Positions 41,561 through 51,249 of a DNA stretch of 64,000 nt are shown here, in pieces. Where the stretch lies: positions 15,260 through 79,259 of the forward strand of contig JAHBVL010000011.1 of NCBI GenBank assembly GCA_019637585.1, written 5' to 3'. Every line of letters starts with the position of its first letter. Positions within the stretch are counted from its first letter, which is position 1. This stretch comes from Thermomicrobiales bacterium (GTDB lineage: Bacteria; Chloroflexota; Chloroflexia; Thermomicrobiales; UBA6265). A program made the position numbers and the translations under genes. The notes below the pieces were generated by a model, which was not told the origin of the DNA, ran no database searches, and was given only the letters and a program-made list of their open reading frames with translations.

Positions 41561-42316
41561 CTACCGGCTGCTGCTGCGGGTCAGCGCCAGCAGCCGCAGG
41601 ATCTCCATGTAAAGCCAGATCAACGCGGCCAGGAGCGAGAACGCCGAGTACCACTCCATGACCGCCGGCGCGCCTGATTTGATGCCGCGGTTGATCGTGT
41701 CGAGGTTGATCAGGAGATTGAGCGCCGCGACGGCCGAGATGATGACCGACACGATAATCCCGATGGCGTTCGGTTCATTCCAGAAAACCACGTCGACGTT
41801 GAAAAACGACAAGACCCAGCCGATCAGATACATCGCCAGGATGCCGATCATAGCCAGGCCGGTTGCCCGGACGAGTCTTGGGGTGACCCGAACGACTTCC
41901 AGGTTGTAGAGAAGAACGCAGACGACGAAAACGCATACGGTCGCCAGCAACGCCTGAGCCACGATGCCATCCCACGCCGCTTCGTAGAGGCGAGAGATCG
42001 CACCCATCCACAGACCCATCATCGCACCATAGATCGCGCCAACGATCGAGGCCCATTGCGGGTTGGCCATCGCCCAGATCGAGATGGCGATCAACGCCAG
42101 ATACCCGAGCAGAAACCAGAGACTCGAGGTCGTTTCGATAACGGACAATGCCCGGTTCCAGCCGATCGCGCCAAAAACCATGGTGATCGCGATGAAGAGG
42201 AGCGACTTGACCGTCACTCCCATCAGCGTCATCCGACCGCTTTCCTGTTTGCCCCTGGTGGCGATCGCCACATTCTGAGCGCTGAATGTTTCGTCCGTCA
42301 GGAGTTGGGTGGACAT
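41561..42316 (-). CDS. Bax inhibitor-1 / YccA family membrane protein
   Basis: 251 residues from ATG 42316 (GGAGAG four bases upstream). Seven membrane helices after a 35-residue cytoplasmic N-terminus with SAQNVAIATRG and MTLMGVTVKSLLFIAITMVFG. The last helices contain the family signature around INLDTINRGI and WYSAFSLLAALIWLYMEILRL. It is the long-N-terminus form found in Actinobacteria and Chloroflexota. Bacterial members are proposed pH-sensitive calcium leak channels; function here not shown. Confidence 0.87.
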   Translation of the reverse strand: MSTQLLTDETFSAQNVAIATRGKQESGRMTLMGVTVKSLLFIAITMVFGAIGWNRALSVIETTSSLWFLLGYLALIAISIWAMANPQWASIVGAIYGAMMGLWMGAISRLYEAAWDGIVAQALLATVCVFVVCVLLYNLEVVRVTPRLVRATGLAMIGILAMYLIGWVLSFFNVDVVFWNEPNAIGIIVSVIISAVAALNLLINLDTINRGIKSGAPAVMEWYSAFSLLAALIWLYMEILRLLALTRSSSR

Positions 42317-42422
42317 GCGACTCTCCAGAAGAATGCGGCTGCGTTTCGATTGAGACAACGGCGGAAATTGTCGCACGCAAGTATGCATAGTGCAGGGAAC
42401 GGCATGGAGATCGGAAGCGACT

Positions 42423-43682
42423 ATGATTGACCGGCTCGACATCGTCCTGTCGCCTGTTGCTGATGAAGATCAGATCATGACCCTTCGCCTCGGATGCTCC
42501 ACCGGAACGCTTTTCCCAGCTGTCAGGACAGAAGACGCCGTCGATCTCCTGGCTCGACTCGGTGTTGCCGACATCGAGGTCATGATCCAGAGTCATGGTG
42601 AGTGCGAACCCTCCTTCCAGCGTCTGCTGGCCAGACGCGTCAGCGAAGCCGGGGCGATCGTCCATTCCGTCCATGCGCTGGTACAGGTGCATCTCGTGTT
42701 CGATGCGTATGAGCGGCGGGTCGAGGAAGCGTGGGACAGGTTCGAGCACGTGATCGACGGAGCGGCGGCCATGGGCGCGTCTGTGCTGGTGTGGCATGGG
42801 CTCTGCCGCGAAGCCCGCGGATACTCTTTGACATCACCCGAAGTTCTGGAAGCGATCGACCGGGTTGCCGGGATGTGCAAAGCGCGGAATCTGCGACTTG
42901 GTTTGGAGAATGTCTCCTGGTGCGCCCTGGCTCAGGTGCGCGACGTTCTGGGGATGTCCGCCCGGATAGCGGAGTTGCCGCATGGCGACGCCGTCGCGTT
43001 CACATTCGACGCATTCCAGGCGGTGGAAGCGGGGGCCAATCCATTCATGATGCTCAGCGCGATGGAACCGCGCCTGGCGAATGTGCATGTTCGCGATTTC
43101 GACGAAAGCCGCCCGGCGAGGCGCGATCTGATGCCGGGTGAAGGAACGATGCCCTGGCCGGCATTGGTTCGGGCGATTGCCGGCAGTGGATACGCAGGGC
43201 CGGTCATGCTGGAGGGCGCCCTGGGCGATGAACCCGATCGCGCTATGGCGGCGGTGCGGGCGTTTCTCGATCCGCTGATTGCCGAGGCGATTATTCCGGA
43301 CTCAGGGTGTGATGCCGCATTGCCTCCCGGTCTCCTGCAGGGCATCGCGCTTTTCAATGCGGGTGAATATTACGAGTGTCATGAAGTGATCGAACATGAA
43401 TGGCATGCAGAACGGCGTGATATCCGCAGGCTCTACCAGGGGATTCTGCAGATAGGCGTTGGGTTGCACCATGCCAGGGGTGGGAATCAGCGAGGCGCCA
43501 TCCTGCTCCTTGGCGATGGCATCGAGAAAGTGTCGGCCTTCCTGCCGGCGTGCCGTGGTATCGATACGGCCGGATTGGTTGCGCAGAGCCAGGTTTGTCT
43601 CGAGTCGATTCGCGTGATGAGCCCGGAAGCGCTTCCCGCGTCATTCGATTGGGCGCTGGCGCCGCAGATCGACTTCGTGTGA
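42423..43682 (+). CDS. Fusion: sugar-phosphate-isomerase-like TIM barrel + DUF309
   Basis: 419 residues from ATG 42423 (GGAAG five bases upstream); ATG 42477 (MTLRLGCSTG) would remove 18 residues. Residues 20-290 are an AP-endonuclease-2/xylose-isomerase-like barrel (HSVHALVQVHL, LGLENVSWC, LANVHVRDF, PVMLEG). From about 300 the protein carries a complete DUF309 domain with its hallmark LFNAGEYYECHEVIEHEWHA and LYQGILQIGVGLHHARGGNQ. The two are normally separate proteins. DUF309 histidines and glutamates look like a metal site. The substrate is unknown; a hairpin terminator follows. Confidence 0.85.
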   Translation: MIDRLDIVLSPVADEDQIMTLRLGCSTGTLFPAVRTEDAVDLLARLGVADIEVMIQSHGECEPSFQRLLARRVSEAGAIVHSVHALVQVHLVFDAYERRVEEAWDRFEHVIDGAAAMGASVLVWHGLCREARGYSLTSPEVLEAIDRVAGMCKARNLRLGLENVSWCALAQVRDVLGMSARIAELPHGDAVAFTFDAFQAVEAGANPFMMLSAMEPRLANVHVRDFDESRPARRDLMPGEGTMPWPALVRAIAGSGYAGPVMLEGALGDEPDRAMAAVRAFLDPLIAEAIIPDSGCDAALPPGLLQGIALFNAGEYYECHEVIEHEWHAERRDIRRLYQGILQIGVGLHHARGGNQRGAILLLGDGIEKVSAFLPACRGIDTAGLVAQSQVCLESIRVMSPEALPASFDWALAPQIDFV

Positions 43683-43695
43683 TGCCGGGCAAAGT

Positions 43696-43725
43696 GAAAC
43701 CCGCCGGTGGCTGCCGGCGGGTTTC
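43696..43725. terminator. Bidirectional hairpin between convergent genes
   Basis: GAAACCCGCCGG pairs with CCGGCGGGTTTC (12 bp, six-base loop), 14 bases past the fusion gene stop and 24 bases past the surface-protein gene stop. GGGTTTT on the plus side and TTTC on the minus side give short U-tracts. Confidence 0.85.
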
Positions 43726-43748
43726 GCGGGTTTTGCGAGGGCCTCGGA

Positions 43749-46700
43749 TCAGGCGATGAAACGAGCTGGCTTTCGTCGCATCGCCGTCAACATACCGAGC
43801 ACGATCAGTGTGGCCAGCGCGCCCGTGGCAGGCATGAACAGGTTGGTCGTGGCATTGCCCAACGCTGTATCTCCCGACCCGGTAACCGGCAGAGTGCCGA
43901 CTTGTCTGGCGCCGCAGTTGTAGATGTAGACGTTCGTATTGCCGCCGTTCTTGACGATCACATTGCCTGCGGCATCGACGTAGTCGGCCTCGGCATGGCA
44001 CCAGTCCCCGGTGGTCTCGTCGAGCTTGTAAGTGCCGTTGGCCAAACCAGTGAAGGTGATGATGCCATTGGCATTTGTCGTGCCCTGAGCAAGCCGGGTA
44101 CCGGCGACGTTCGCCAGGGCGAAGCCTTCGGGGCTCGTCTGGACCAGGCAGTCATTTTCCCAGTCGTACTGGCTGACGGCTTTTCCGGTACAGAGGAACT
44201 TGTGAACGGTAATCGTTCCCTTGCCGCCCGAGACTGGAGGTGGTTCGATCGGCGTCGTCTTGCGCACGTTGTACCAGTTGCAGTGGACCTCACCGCCGAT
44301 GGGCAGATTGAGCTTGATCTTCATGCCGTTCGAGTCGTCGTATGTGAACTTGTACGCTGCTCCGCCTGCCTGGCAAGCCACCACGTAGACGGCCACATTG
44401 ACACCCGCTGGCGGCACTTCCTGGATCGTGTAGTTCCCCGCCGGGAGATCACCGAATACGACGGTGCCGGTCGCCGGAGTGACCGCCGAGCCATCATTCT
44501 CGCCAGGCCCGTTTAGATGGAATGTGGCGCCCTGCAACGGAGTCGGCGAACACTTCTGCCAATAGTTGCTGGTGGTGCCGGCCGGGCAGACATATTTGGT
44601 CAGCGAGATCTGTCCGGTTTCGCCGCTCAGATCCTCGGGTGAGTTGAACCAGAGGCAAACCGCGTTCGGATTCTCGGCGGTGAGCTGGAGCTGCACATTG
44701 CCGTTCACCACAGGGGTGGCGCTCAGATTGCGATCATCCGGACCGCAATACGCATACCGCGTCACGAACTCGCCCGGCAGATCCTCACCGAGAACGTAGG
44801 AGCCCGCTCCAAGTCCGGTGAATACCGCTCGGCCATTGCCGTCGTCGCCGGTGTCGCGAGTCATCGGGGCGCCGATCTGAGGGGTCAGCGTGAAGGTGAT
44901 GTCATCGGTGCGGGTGATGCAGTCGGCATAGAAATCGTCGAAATCGGCTGCGTTGTGATCGTATCCGACCGGGCAGGTCCGCTTGTGCACGATGACTGTC
45001 CCGGTATCCTCATCGGCTTCCTGGGTGTTGTACCAGTCGCAGATGATCTGCTGACCGGGATCCAGGTCGACTTCGATCCCGCCATTGTCGGTGTAGGTGA
45101 ATGGCACGATTTGGTCGGAATCAGCCATCGAGCAGAAAACCGAGATACCGATTCCCTCGCCGATGTAGTTCTCGGTCAGTGTGAACGTTCCGCCAAACAA
45201 CCCGTCGAAGGTGACAATTCCCGGTCCCGGGGATTGGGTGATGATGGTGTTGGCCTGCTCGGTGAACTCGTTCGGGCCATTGATGGTGAAGGTCACACCC
45301 GCCAGACCCTGACCGTGGCATTCGTCGGCCACGCCGGGGCCGGGCACATGACCCGGATCGCACAGCGCCTTGTGCAGCTCGATCGAACCGGTGCCCTGGT
45401 CGTCGGGGATGTTGTACCAATCGCAGATCACCGACTGACCGGACCCGAGAGCGATGTCGATGCCCTGGACGGCGTCGTTGTAGTCGAACGAAACCACCTC
45501 GTCGGAATCGGCCATCGAGCAGTAGACGTAGATGCTGGTGAAATCACCGGGCACGTCTTCGAAGATGGTGTAGGTGGCCGTGGCGGCCAGCTCATTGAAG
45601 ACGACGATACCGGGACCAACGCCGCCGACGCGTGATGTCGTGCCGGTGGTGGTGAAGTCATTCGGACCGTTCACCGTGAACTGAATGTTGTCCAGCCCAT
45701 TGGCGTGGCAATCATCGTAGATCGAGTCACCAGGCACATAACCGGCCGGGCAGACCGACTTGTGCAGCTCGATGGTGGCGGGATCCTCCGACGCCGCGCC
45801 GGTGGACTCCGTGGCGGTTGCCGTGGCCGTGGCGGGTTGACCAATGCTGATGAACTGGGCGCTGGCGTAGCCGTCCTGTCCGTTGTACCGGATGGGCAGG
45901 AACCCATTCACTTCCGGACCGAGCAGATCGACCTGCGTATTGGGCAGGAGAACGGTCAGCACCTCGGAGGTCTGGTCGGGCGCAGTGCGCATATTCACAT
46001 CAGAGGTTGTGAACGCGATGCCGATCGGTGTGATCGTGCTTGTCGCCGTCGCGGGCGCTTCCGTCGTGGCGGTGGCGGTCGGTGTGGCGATATCGAGGAA
46101 GATCTCGCTGACCCAGCCGGTCTGGCCCTGATAGTCGACCGGGAAGAAGCCGTTCAGTGCGTCGCCGAGCAGATCGACTGTTGCGCCGGTTGGAAGCTCG
46201 AAGAGCACGGCTGCTTCGGATGAGGGGCCATTGCGGAAATTCACTGAATCATTCGTTACCGCCTGACCGAGCGGCGTTTCGGGATTCGGCACCGAGACGG
46301 CCGTCGACGTCGCCGGAATCTCCGTGGTCGCCGTTGGCGTCACTGTTGCCGTTTCGCCACCTTCGCCATCGATCTCCAGGAACTCGGCGCTGATCCAGCC
46401 ACTCTGGTCGTTGATCCGAACCGGGAGGAAGCCGTTGTCCTCCTCGCCAAGCAGTTCGACGACCGTGCCACCCGGGATGACGGCGATTACCGTCGAACCG
46501 TCGGTGGTCGGCGCATCGCGCATGTTCACATCGGAGGTCGTTGTGGCGGACCCGATCGGATCGGTCGGCAGAATCGGCGACACCGCCTGGATCGTGTTCG
46601 TGGCGGTCGGTTCGGACGGAATGATTGGCGCTTCGGTCGTGGCGGTCGGCGCAGACTGACCACCCAGATCGAGGAACTGGGCGCCGGCCCAGCCATCCTG

Positions 46701-47732
46701 ACCCTGATACCGGACGGGCAGGAAGCCGTTCTGCTCTTCGCCGAGGATGTCGACAACGGCGCCGGTTGGCATCAGCACCAGAACCTCGGCGTCGCTGCTC
46801 GCTCCGCTGCGCAAGTTGAGGTCGGTCGTGGTCGTTGCTTGACCGATGGGGTTCGCGGGCGGATTGATCGTGCCGCTGCCGCTATCTTCGGTAGCGGTCG
46901 GCTCGGCGTCTGGTTCGGAGGGCGCGTCGACCTGGAAGACATCGCAGGAGATGCGATTGTTGTTGAGGTTGACCGTTGCCACGCCACCCGGAGCGTCGAC
47001 GTGGTCGATGCTGGTCGGGTTCGGCGACGTCACGTAGTCAGGAGTGGCGTAGTTGTAGCAGTAGAAGACCGATGTCTGACCGGAGGCGGGATTCGTTTCC
47101 TGCAATGTGTAGGCGCCCGGCGGCAGACCCACGATCGGCGCCCTGGCCGAGATACCCCACTGACCGGTCACCGGATTCCACGATTGGCCACTGCTGACCA
47201 TGGTGAAGGTGAAGGGGACGTTGTTCCGGTCTTCGGTGCAGCCGTCGCGCCAGGTTTCGTAGGCGGTGGCGGAGGAGTCGAACCCGGATGGACAGTCATA
47301 GGCATAAACCGCCAGCGTGCCGAGCGAGCAGTTGCCGTCGGTGCCAATGGCGAAGTTGACCACCGGTGTTTCGCCGCCGGCGAAGGGACCGATCACCTGG
47401 GGATCGGGAGTAACGCCGCAGGCCGTTGTGGTTTCGACATCGACCGTGACCGTCATTTCGGCGGAGGTGACATCGATGTCGAAGGAGGTTGCTCCCTGCA
47501 GACCGATTTCACGAGGTCCGTAGACCGTGCCGTCGGAGGTGGTCGCTCGGACGCGGACAAATGGCATCGGGGTGACGCCATCCTCCGCAGTCGTCGTAAT
47601 GGTCAGCGAGACCGTGCCCTGCGCGGCGGCAGGCGTGGTCAGAACAGGTAACGCCGAGAGCATCAGCATCAGTGCGATCGCCAACGACCACACACGCCCG
47701 ATTGCCGCCGGCGTCGCGCCATTCCGTTTCAT
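43749..47732 (-). CDS. Large surface protein: SH3b repeats, CnaB/SpaA-like repeats, LPVTG-type C-terminal anchor
   Basis: 1327 residues from ATG 47732 (AGGAGGA upstream). Signal peptide (RVWSLAIALMLMLSALPV; cut after AAAQ). A beta-rich domain and one cysteine-rich repeat lead to four SH3_3 domains (about 290-700; cores DLNLRSG, DVNMRDA, SVNFRNG, DVNMRTA) in Ser/Thr/Pro linkers. Then five roughly 125-residue repeats, each with an HK-(S/A/R/Y/F)-(V/L/T)-C opening, GPGIV(V/T)F-type strand and a closing C(D/N/L)W(Y/F)N, with conserved cysteines. The end is LPVTG, then MPATG, a membrane helix (ALATLIVLGMLTAM) and RRKPARF, like a sortase signal. Likely exported and wall- or membrane-anchored adhesin or stalk. 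Confidence 0.8.
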   Translation of the reverse strand: MKRNGATPAAIGRVWSLAIALMLMLSALPVLTTPAAAQGTVSLTITTTAEDGVTPMPFVRVRATTSDGTVYGPREIGLQGATSFDIDVTSAEMTVTVDVETTTACGVTPDPQVIGPFAGGETPVVNFAIGTDGNCSLGTLAVYAYDCPSGFDSSATAYETWRDGCTEDRNNVPFTFTMVSSGQSWNPVTGQWGISARAPIVGLPPGAYTLQETNPASGQTSVFYCYNYATPDYVTSPNPTSIDHVDAPGGVATVNLNNNRISCDVFQVDAPSEPDAEPTATEDSGSGTINPPANPIGQATTTTDLNLRSGASSDAEVLVLMPTGAVVDILGEEQNGFLPVRYQGQDGWAGAQFLDLGGQSAPTATTEAPIIPSEPTATNTIQAVSPILPTDPIGSATTTSDVNMRDAPTTDGSTVIAVIPGGTVVELLGEEDNGFLPVRINDQSGWISAEFLEIDGEGGETATVTPTATTEIPATSTAVSVPNPETPLGQAVTNDSVNFRNGPSSEAAVLFELPTGATVDLLGDALNGFFPVDYQGQTGWVSEIFLDIATPTATATTEAPATATSTITPIGIAFTTSDVNMRTAPDQTSEVLTVLLPNTQVDLLGPEVNGFLPIRYNGQDGYASAQFISIGQPATATATATESTGAASEDPATIELHKSVCPAGYVPGDSIYDDCHANGLDNIQFTVNGPNDFTTTGTTSRVGGVGPGIVVFNELAATATYTIFEDVPGDFTSIYVYCSMADSDEVVSFDYNDAVQGIDIALGSGQSVICDWYNIPDDQGTGSIELHKALCDPGHVPGPGVADECHGQGLAGVTFTINGPNEFTEQANTIITQSPGPGIVTFDGLFGGTFTLTENYIGEGIGISVFCSMADSDQIVPFTYTDNGGIEVDLDPGQQIICDWYNTQEADEDTGTVIVHKRTCPVGYDHNAADFDDFYADCITRTDDITFTLTPQIGAPMTRDTGDDGNGRAVFTGLGAGSYVLGEDLPGEFVTRYAYCGPDDRNLSATPVVNGNVQLQLTAENPNAVCLWFNSPEDLSGETGQISLTKYVCPAGTTSNYWQKCSPTPLQGATFHLNGPGENDGSAVTPATGTVVFGDLPAGNYTIQEVPPAGVNVAVYVVACQAGGAAYKFTYDDSNGMKIKLNLPIGGEVHCNWYNVRKTTPIEPPPVSGGKGTITVHKFLCTGKAVSQYDWENDCLVQTSPEGFALANVAGTRLAQGTTNANGIITFTGLANGTYKLDETTGDWCHAEADYVDAAGNVIVKNGGNTNVYIYNCGARQVGTLPVTGSGDTALGNATTNLFMPATGALATLIVLGMLTAMRRKPARFIA

Positions 47733-48111
47733 CCCGTCCTCCTGAGGCGTTCTTCCGCTTGACGATCCGGGTGCGCCACACACCCGCTGCACTGTTCGAT
47801 TCCTGGCGTTCCGAGCACCCGTGCGCCGTGTTGCCATGCTTATTGGGTATAACGCCTGCGACGCCATATGGTTTCATCGGAGCAGGGTATGCGGGGGATG
47901 TCGGTGTCCAGGGCATCAGTTGCTGCAACACCCGACGCGACAGGGATTCCATGGTATCACGGCTCTCGGCGAGTAGAGCGCTGACTGGGAGTTGCGGGTA
48001 TTGCTGGCCGACCGAGAGTGTGGACTTTTGGCGGTTCAGGAATCATAATCTCCCGGCTCGGAATCGCCACGGCGCTTGTGCCGCGTGAGCGCTCCGATGC
48101 GAAAAGGGGCC
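47733..48111. other. 379-bp intergenic region between divergent genes
   Basis: Lies between the surface-protein gene (minus) and the KimA-like gene (plus). AGGAGG for the surface protein is at its left edge and AAAAGGGG for the transporter at its right. I see no repeat array, hairpin, riboswitch motif (including no obvious ydaO/c-di-AMP aptamer) or convincing promoter pair. Confidence 0.4.
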
Positions 48112-50349
48112 ATGGACGACCCAACCACGCCTGCATCCGACGACGCCGGGTCCGAAGCCGACGCCTCACAATCCGATTCCCCCGAACGTCCCGACCCCGG
48201 GTCGCGCTATCCCACACATGTCCGGGCCAGACGCCGGCAGATTGCACCATCGGCGTTGCCGGCATTTCCCGAGCACGCTGCGGATGATGCGCCACCGCCC
48301 CATTCACCCTTTGTGCGCCGGCCGGTTTCCCGGCTGCAACCCGATCTGAGTGGCCGGCAGGAGGTGCGCGGTTCGCACATTGGCGACAAGCATGTCCGTG
48401 TCATTCGCCAGACGTCGGAGGATTTCGACCGGGCAGGACCGGGTCACCTGGTGGCGACCGAAGAGGCGAACGAAGCGCGAGGCGGATTCGGGAGAGTCTA
48501 TTCCCGGATAAAGAGGAGAGTCATCGGTGTACCGCTGGCGACGGCTCAGGCGGCGCATGAACGGCTGAGCAATGCCAAAGCGCTGGCGATTCTCTCGTCC
48601 GATGCGCTCTCCTCAGTGGCGTACGCCACCGAGGAGATCTTGCGGGTGCTGCTCGTGTCCGCGGGTGTCGCGGCCATGACCAGAGTTCTGCCGATCGGCG
48701 CGGCGATCATCGCGCTCCTGTTGATCGTCGGATTTTCCTATCGGCAGACGATCAAAGCCTATCCGCATGGCGGGGGCGCCTACAGCGTGGCCAAGGACAA
48801 TCTGGGCGAGATTCCATCGCTGGTGGCAGCGGGATCGCTTCTCGTTTCCTATGTGCTGACTGTTTCGGTGAGTATCGCGGCGGCGGTGGCCGCGATCGAA
48901 TCGGCGTTGCCCGAGATTCACGACCTCCGCGTGGTGATCGGTGTGGCGTTGATCGGGCTGGTCACGCTGCTCAACCTGCGAGGCGTGCGGGAATCCGGAT
49001 CGATCTTTGCTATTCCCACCTATCTCTTCATCGTTGGAATGTTCGTCATGCTGGGAATCGGCTTGGTCCGCAATGCCCTGGACGGATTCGAGCGAACCCC
49101 TCCGCCTGCCGAAGCGGGGGAGATGGCCGGCATGGGCGCTCTGAGCCTCTTCCTCCTGATGAGGGCGTTTTCCAGTGGAGGAGCGGCGCTGACCGGCGTC
49201 GAGGCGATCTCCAATGGGGTGCCGGTGTTCAAACCGGTCGAATGGAAGAACGCCCGTCTGACACTGAGCGTGATGATCGGCATTCTGGCGGTGACCTTCG
49301 CCGGGATCACCTTCCTTTCCTATCAATATGGCGCGTTTCCGATGGAAACCGAGCAGGCGAACTACCAGACCGTGGTCTCGCAGATCGCCCGGCAGGTCTT
49401 TGGCGGGACGAATGCGGCCTATTACTACATCCAGTTTTCGACCATGGCTATTCTGGTGCTGGCGGCGAACACCGCCTATGCCGACTTCCCGCGTCTTTCC
49501 TATATCGTGGCCAGGGACGGATTCCTGCCCCGGCAACTGACCTTCCGGGGCGACCGTCTTTCCTTTTCCACCGGCATCGTGGCGCTGGGGGTGTTCGGCG
49601 CCTTCGTGCTGATCATCTTCCAGGGCGAAACCGAGAACATCATTCCCCTCTACGCCATTGGCGTGTTCACCTCCTTCACGCTATCCCAGACGGGCATGTG
49701 CTGGCGCTGGTTGCGCCGGAAAGAAGCGGGCTGGCGTTCGGGATTTGCCATCAACTTGATTGGCGCGGTGGCCACGGGCATCGTGGCGGTGATCGCCGGG
49801 GTGACCAAGTTCAGGGAAGGCGCCTGGATCGTGTTGATCGTCGTGCCCCTGCTGGTGCTGATGATGCGGCGCATTCACAAGCATTACGAGATGGCCCGGC
49901 GCGAACTGGCGGTGCTGACGCCGCTCGATCCGGCCGACATTCACCACACCGTGATCGTGCCGATTGCCAATCTTAACCGCGTGGCCCGGCAAACGCTGGC
50001 CTACGCCAGGTCGATTTCGGGGAACGTCACCGCGCTGCATATCTCCGACGACGAGGACGCGATCGAACAGATCAAGCAGGAATGGGCCAACCTAGGCACC
50101 GATATCCAGCTCCTGATCATCGAATCGCCCTACCGGTCGCTGATCGGGCCACTGCTGAGCTATCTGGACGAAGTCGCCCTGCAACGCCCGAATGACACCG
50201 TGACTGTTGTGCTGCCGGAGTATCTGGCGCGTCATTGGTGGGAGCACTTGCTGCACAACCAGAGCGCGTTGCGGATCAAAGCGGCGTTGCTCTTCCGGCC
50301 GGGGACGGTGGTGACGAGTGTGCCGTATCACCTGGAGCGACGGGGTTAG
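48112..50349 (+). CDS. APC-superfamily permease, KimA-like potassium transporter
   Basis: 745 residues from ATG 48112 (AAAAGGGG just upstream; in-frame ATG 48097 also possible). A 120-residue hydrophilic, Pro/Asp/Arg-rich N-terminus precedes a 12-helix APC core (about 135-560). The core begins LSNAKALAILSSDALSSVAYATEEI, the KimA/YdaO signature; YPHGGGAYSVAKDNLG and NLRGVRESG are also characteristic. The C-terminal 170 residues form a cytoplasmic USP-like domain (HHTVIVPIANLNRVARQTL, VTALHISDDEDA). In Bacillus KimA is a high-affinity potassium/proton symporter inhibited by c-di-AMP through this domain. Confidence 0.85.
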   Translation: MDDPTTPASDDAGSEADASQSDSPERPDPGSRYPTHVRARRRQIAPSALPAFPEHAADDAPPPHSPFVRRPVSRLQPDLSGRQEVRGSHIGDKHVRVIRQTSEDFDRAGPGHLVATEEANEARGGFGRVYSRIKRRVIGVPLATAQAAHERLSNAKALAILSSDALSSVAYATEEILRVLLVSAGVAAMTRVLPIGAAIIALLLIVGFSYRQTIKAYPHGGGAYSVAKDNLGEIPSLVAAGSLLVSYVLTVSVSIAAAVAAIESALPEIHDLRVVIGVALIGLVTLLNLRGVRESGSIFAIPTYLFIVGMFVMLGIGLVRNALDGFERTPPPAEAGEMAGMGALSLFLLMRAFSSGGAALTGVEAISNGVPVFKPVEWKNARLTLSVMIGILAVTFAGITFLSYQYGAFPMETEQANYQTVVSQIARQVFGGTNAAYYYIQFSTMAILVLAANTAYADFPRLSYIVARDGFLPRQLTFRGDRLSFSTGIVALGVFGAFVLIIFQGETENIIPLYAIGVFTSFTLSQTGMCWRWLRRKEAGWRSGFAINLIGAVATGIVAVIAGVTKFREGAWIVLIVVPLLVLMMRRIHKHYEMARRELAVLTPLDPADIHHTVIVPIANLNRVARQTLAYARSISGNVTALHISDDEDAIEQIKQEWANLGTDIQLLIIESPYRSLIGPLLSYLDEVALQRPNDTVTVVLPEYLARHWWEHLLHNQSALRIKAALLFRPGTVVTSVPYHLERRG

Positions 50350-50391
50350 GGAGCGGGCGGAGAGCTGCAGGCGGCGAGACGGAAAGAGGAA

Positions 50392-51249
50392 CTAGGAGAT
50401 AGAAGATCGCCCCTCTTTCTTCAGGCGTCCTAGTGCTGGAATGTCCGCAGTCAATGACTGCATTTGCCGAATAGCAGTCTGGTTCAGGACTCTGAATCGG
50501 ACCTTCCGCTCAATTCCTTCATGGATGAGTTGAGCATTCAGGCTTTCGAGATTCGCGAGAACGACGAGCTGTTCGACGGAGGCGTAGTCTCTGATATTCC
50601 CCGATTGCGCTTGGTTTTCATTGCGCCACTGCTTAGCAGTCTGGCCAAACAACGCCAGATTGAGAATATCGGCTTCGGTTGCGTAGGTGAGCTTCGCTTT
50701 CTCTGGATCGATCTCTTTGGGGAGGAGACTTGCCTTTACGGCGTCCGTGTGAATGCGATAGTTGATCTTGGCCAGGGAGCGGTTCAGATTCCACTCAAGG
50801 GAAAGACGATGATTCTCGTCCTCTTTGAGTCGTTGGAATTCCTTGATCAGATAGAGCTTGAATTCGACGGATATCCACGCCGCAAACTCAAAGGCAATGT
50901 CAGGATGCGCGAAGGTTCCGCCATATCTTCCAGGACGCGAAACGATGCCTACTGCGCCGGTGGCGTCAATCCATTGCTTCGGGGTAAGTGCAAAGGAATT
51001 AAGCCCTGCCCGCATTCTAAACCCGTCGAATTCGACGGGTTTAAACTCAGGATTGTGCAGCAATTCCCATATGCCTAAAAACTCGATGGTGTTTCGATTT
51101 CTCAGCCAGTTGCGAATGAGATCATCGAGGTGGTCTGAATCTCGCGAACGCGCGATGTCAGTAAGGCTGATGTAGTGTCCTTCTGCCTCCAACCGAACTG
51201 CGACCTCCGTACCCTTCACGTTCATGGTTCTTTTCGGCGATTTCGGCAT
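50392..51249 (-). CDS. KilA-N domain protein
   Basis: 285 residues. The KilA-N domain (about 8-115) shows EGHYISLTDIARSRDSDHLD, IRNWLRNRNTIEFLGIWE, then FALTPKQWIDATGAVGI and GRYGGTFAHPDIAFEFAAWI. The C-terminal part is helical (KEFQRLKEDENHRLSLEW, SVEQLVVLANLESLNAQL). KilA-N proteins come mostly from phages and plasmids, where they act as antirepressors or DNA-binding factors. GC here is visibly lower (near 50% in sampled lines) than in the neighbours, with AT-rich codons, indicating recent acquisition. No integrase or other phage gene is nearby. Confidence 0.87.
   Translation of the reverse strand: MPKSPKRTMNVKGTEVAVRLEAEGHYISLTDIARSRDSDHLDDLIRNWLRNRNTIEFLGIWELLHNPEFKPVEFDGFRMRAGLNSFALTPKQWIDATGAVGIVSRPGRYGGTFAHPDIAFEFAAWISVEFKLYLIKEFQRLKEDENHRLSLEWNLNRSLAKINYRIHTDAVKASLLPKEIDPEKAKLTYATEADILNLALFGQTAKQWRNENQAQSGNIRDYASVEQLVVLANLESLNAQLIHEGIERKVRFRVLNQTAIRQMQSLTADIPALGRLKKEGRSSIS
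51018..51043. repeat. Perfect 26-bp palindrome inside the KilA-N gene
   Basis: TAAACCCGTCGAA followed by its exact complement, with no spacer. It encodes part of EFKPVEFDGFRM. It could form a cruciform or bind a dimeric protein, but its coding position makes a by-product of codon use possible. Confidence 0.85.

Noticed and set aside
47733-48111. c-di-AMP (ydaO) riboswitch before the KimA-like gene
   Set aside because: The region lacks the conserved ydaO aptamer blocks and shows no extended paired structure that I could find.
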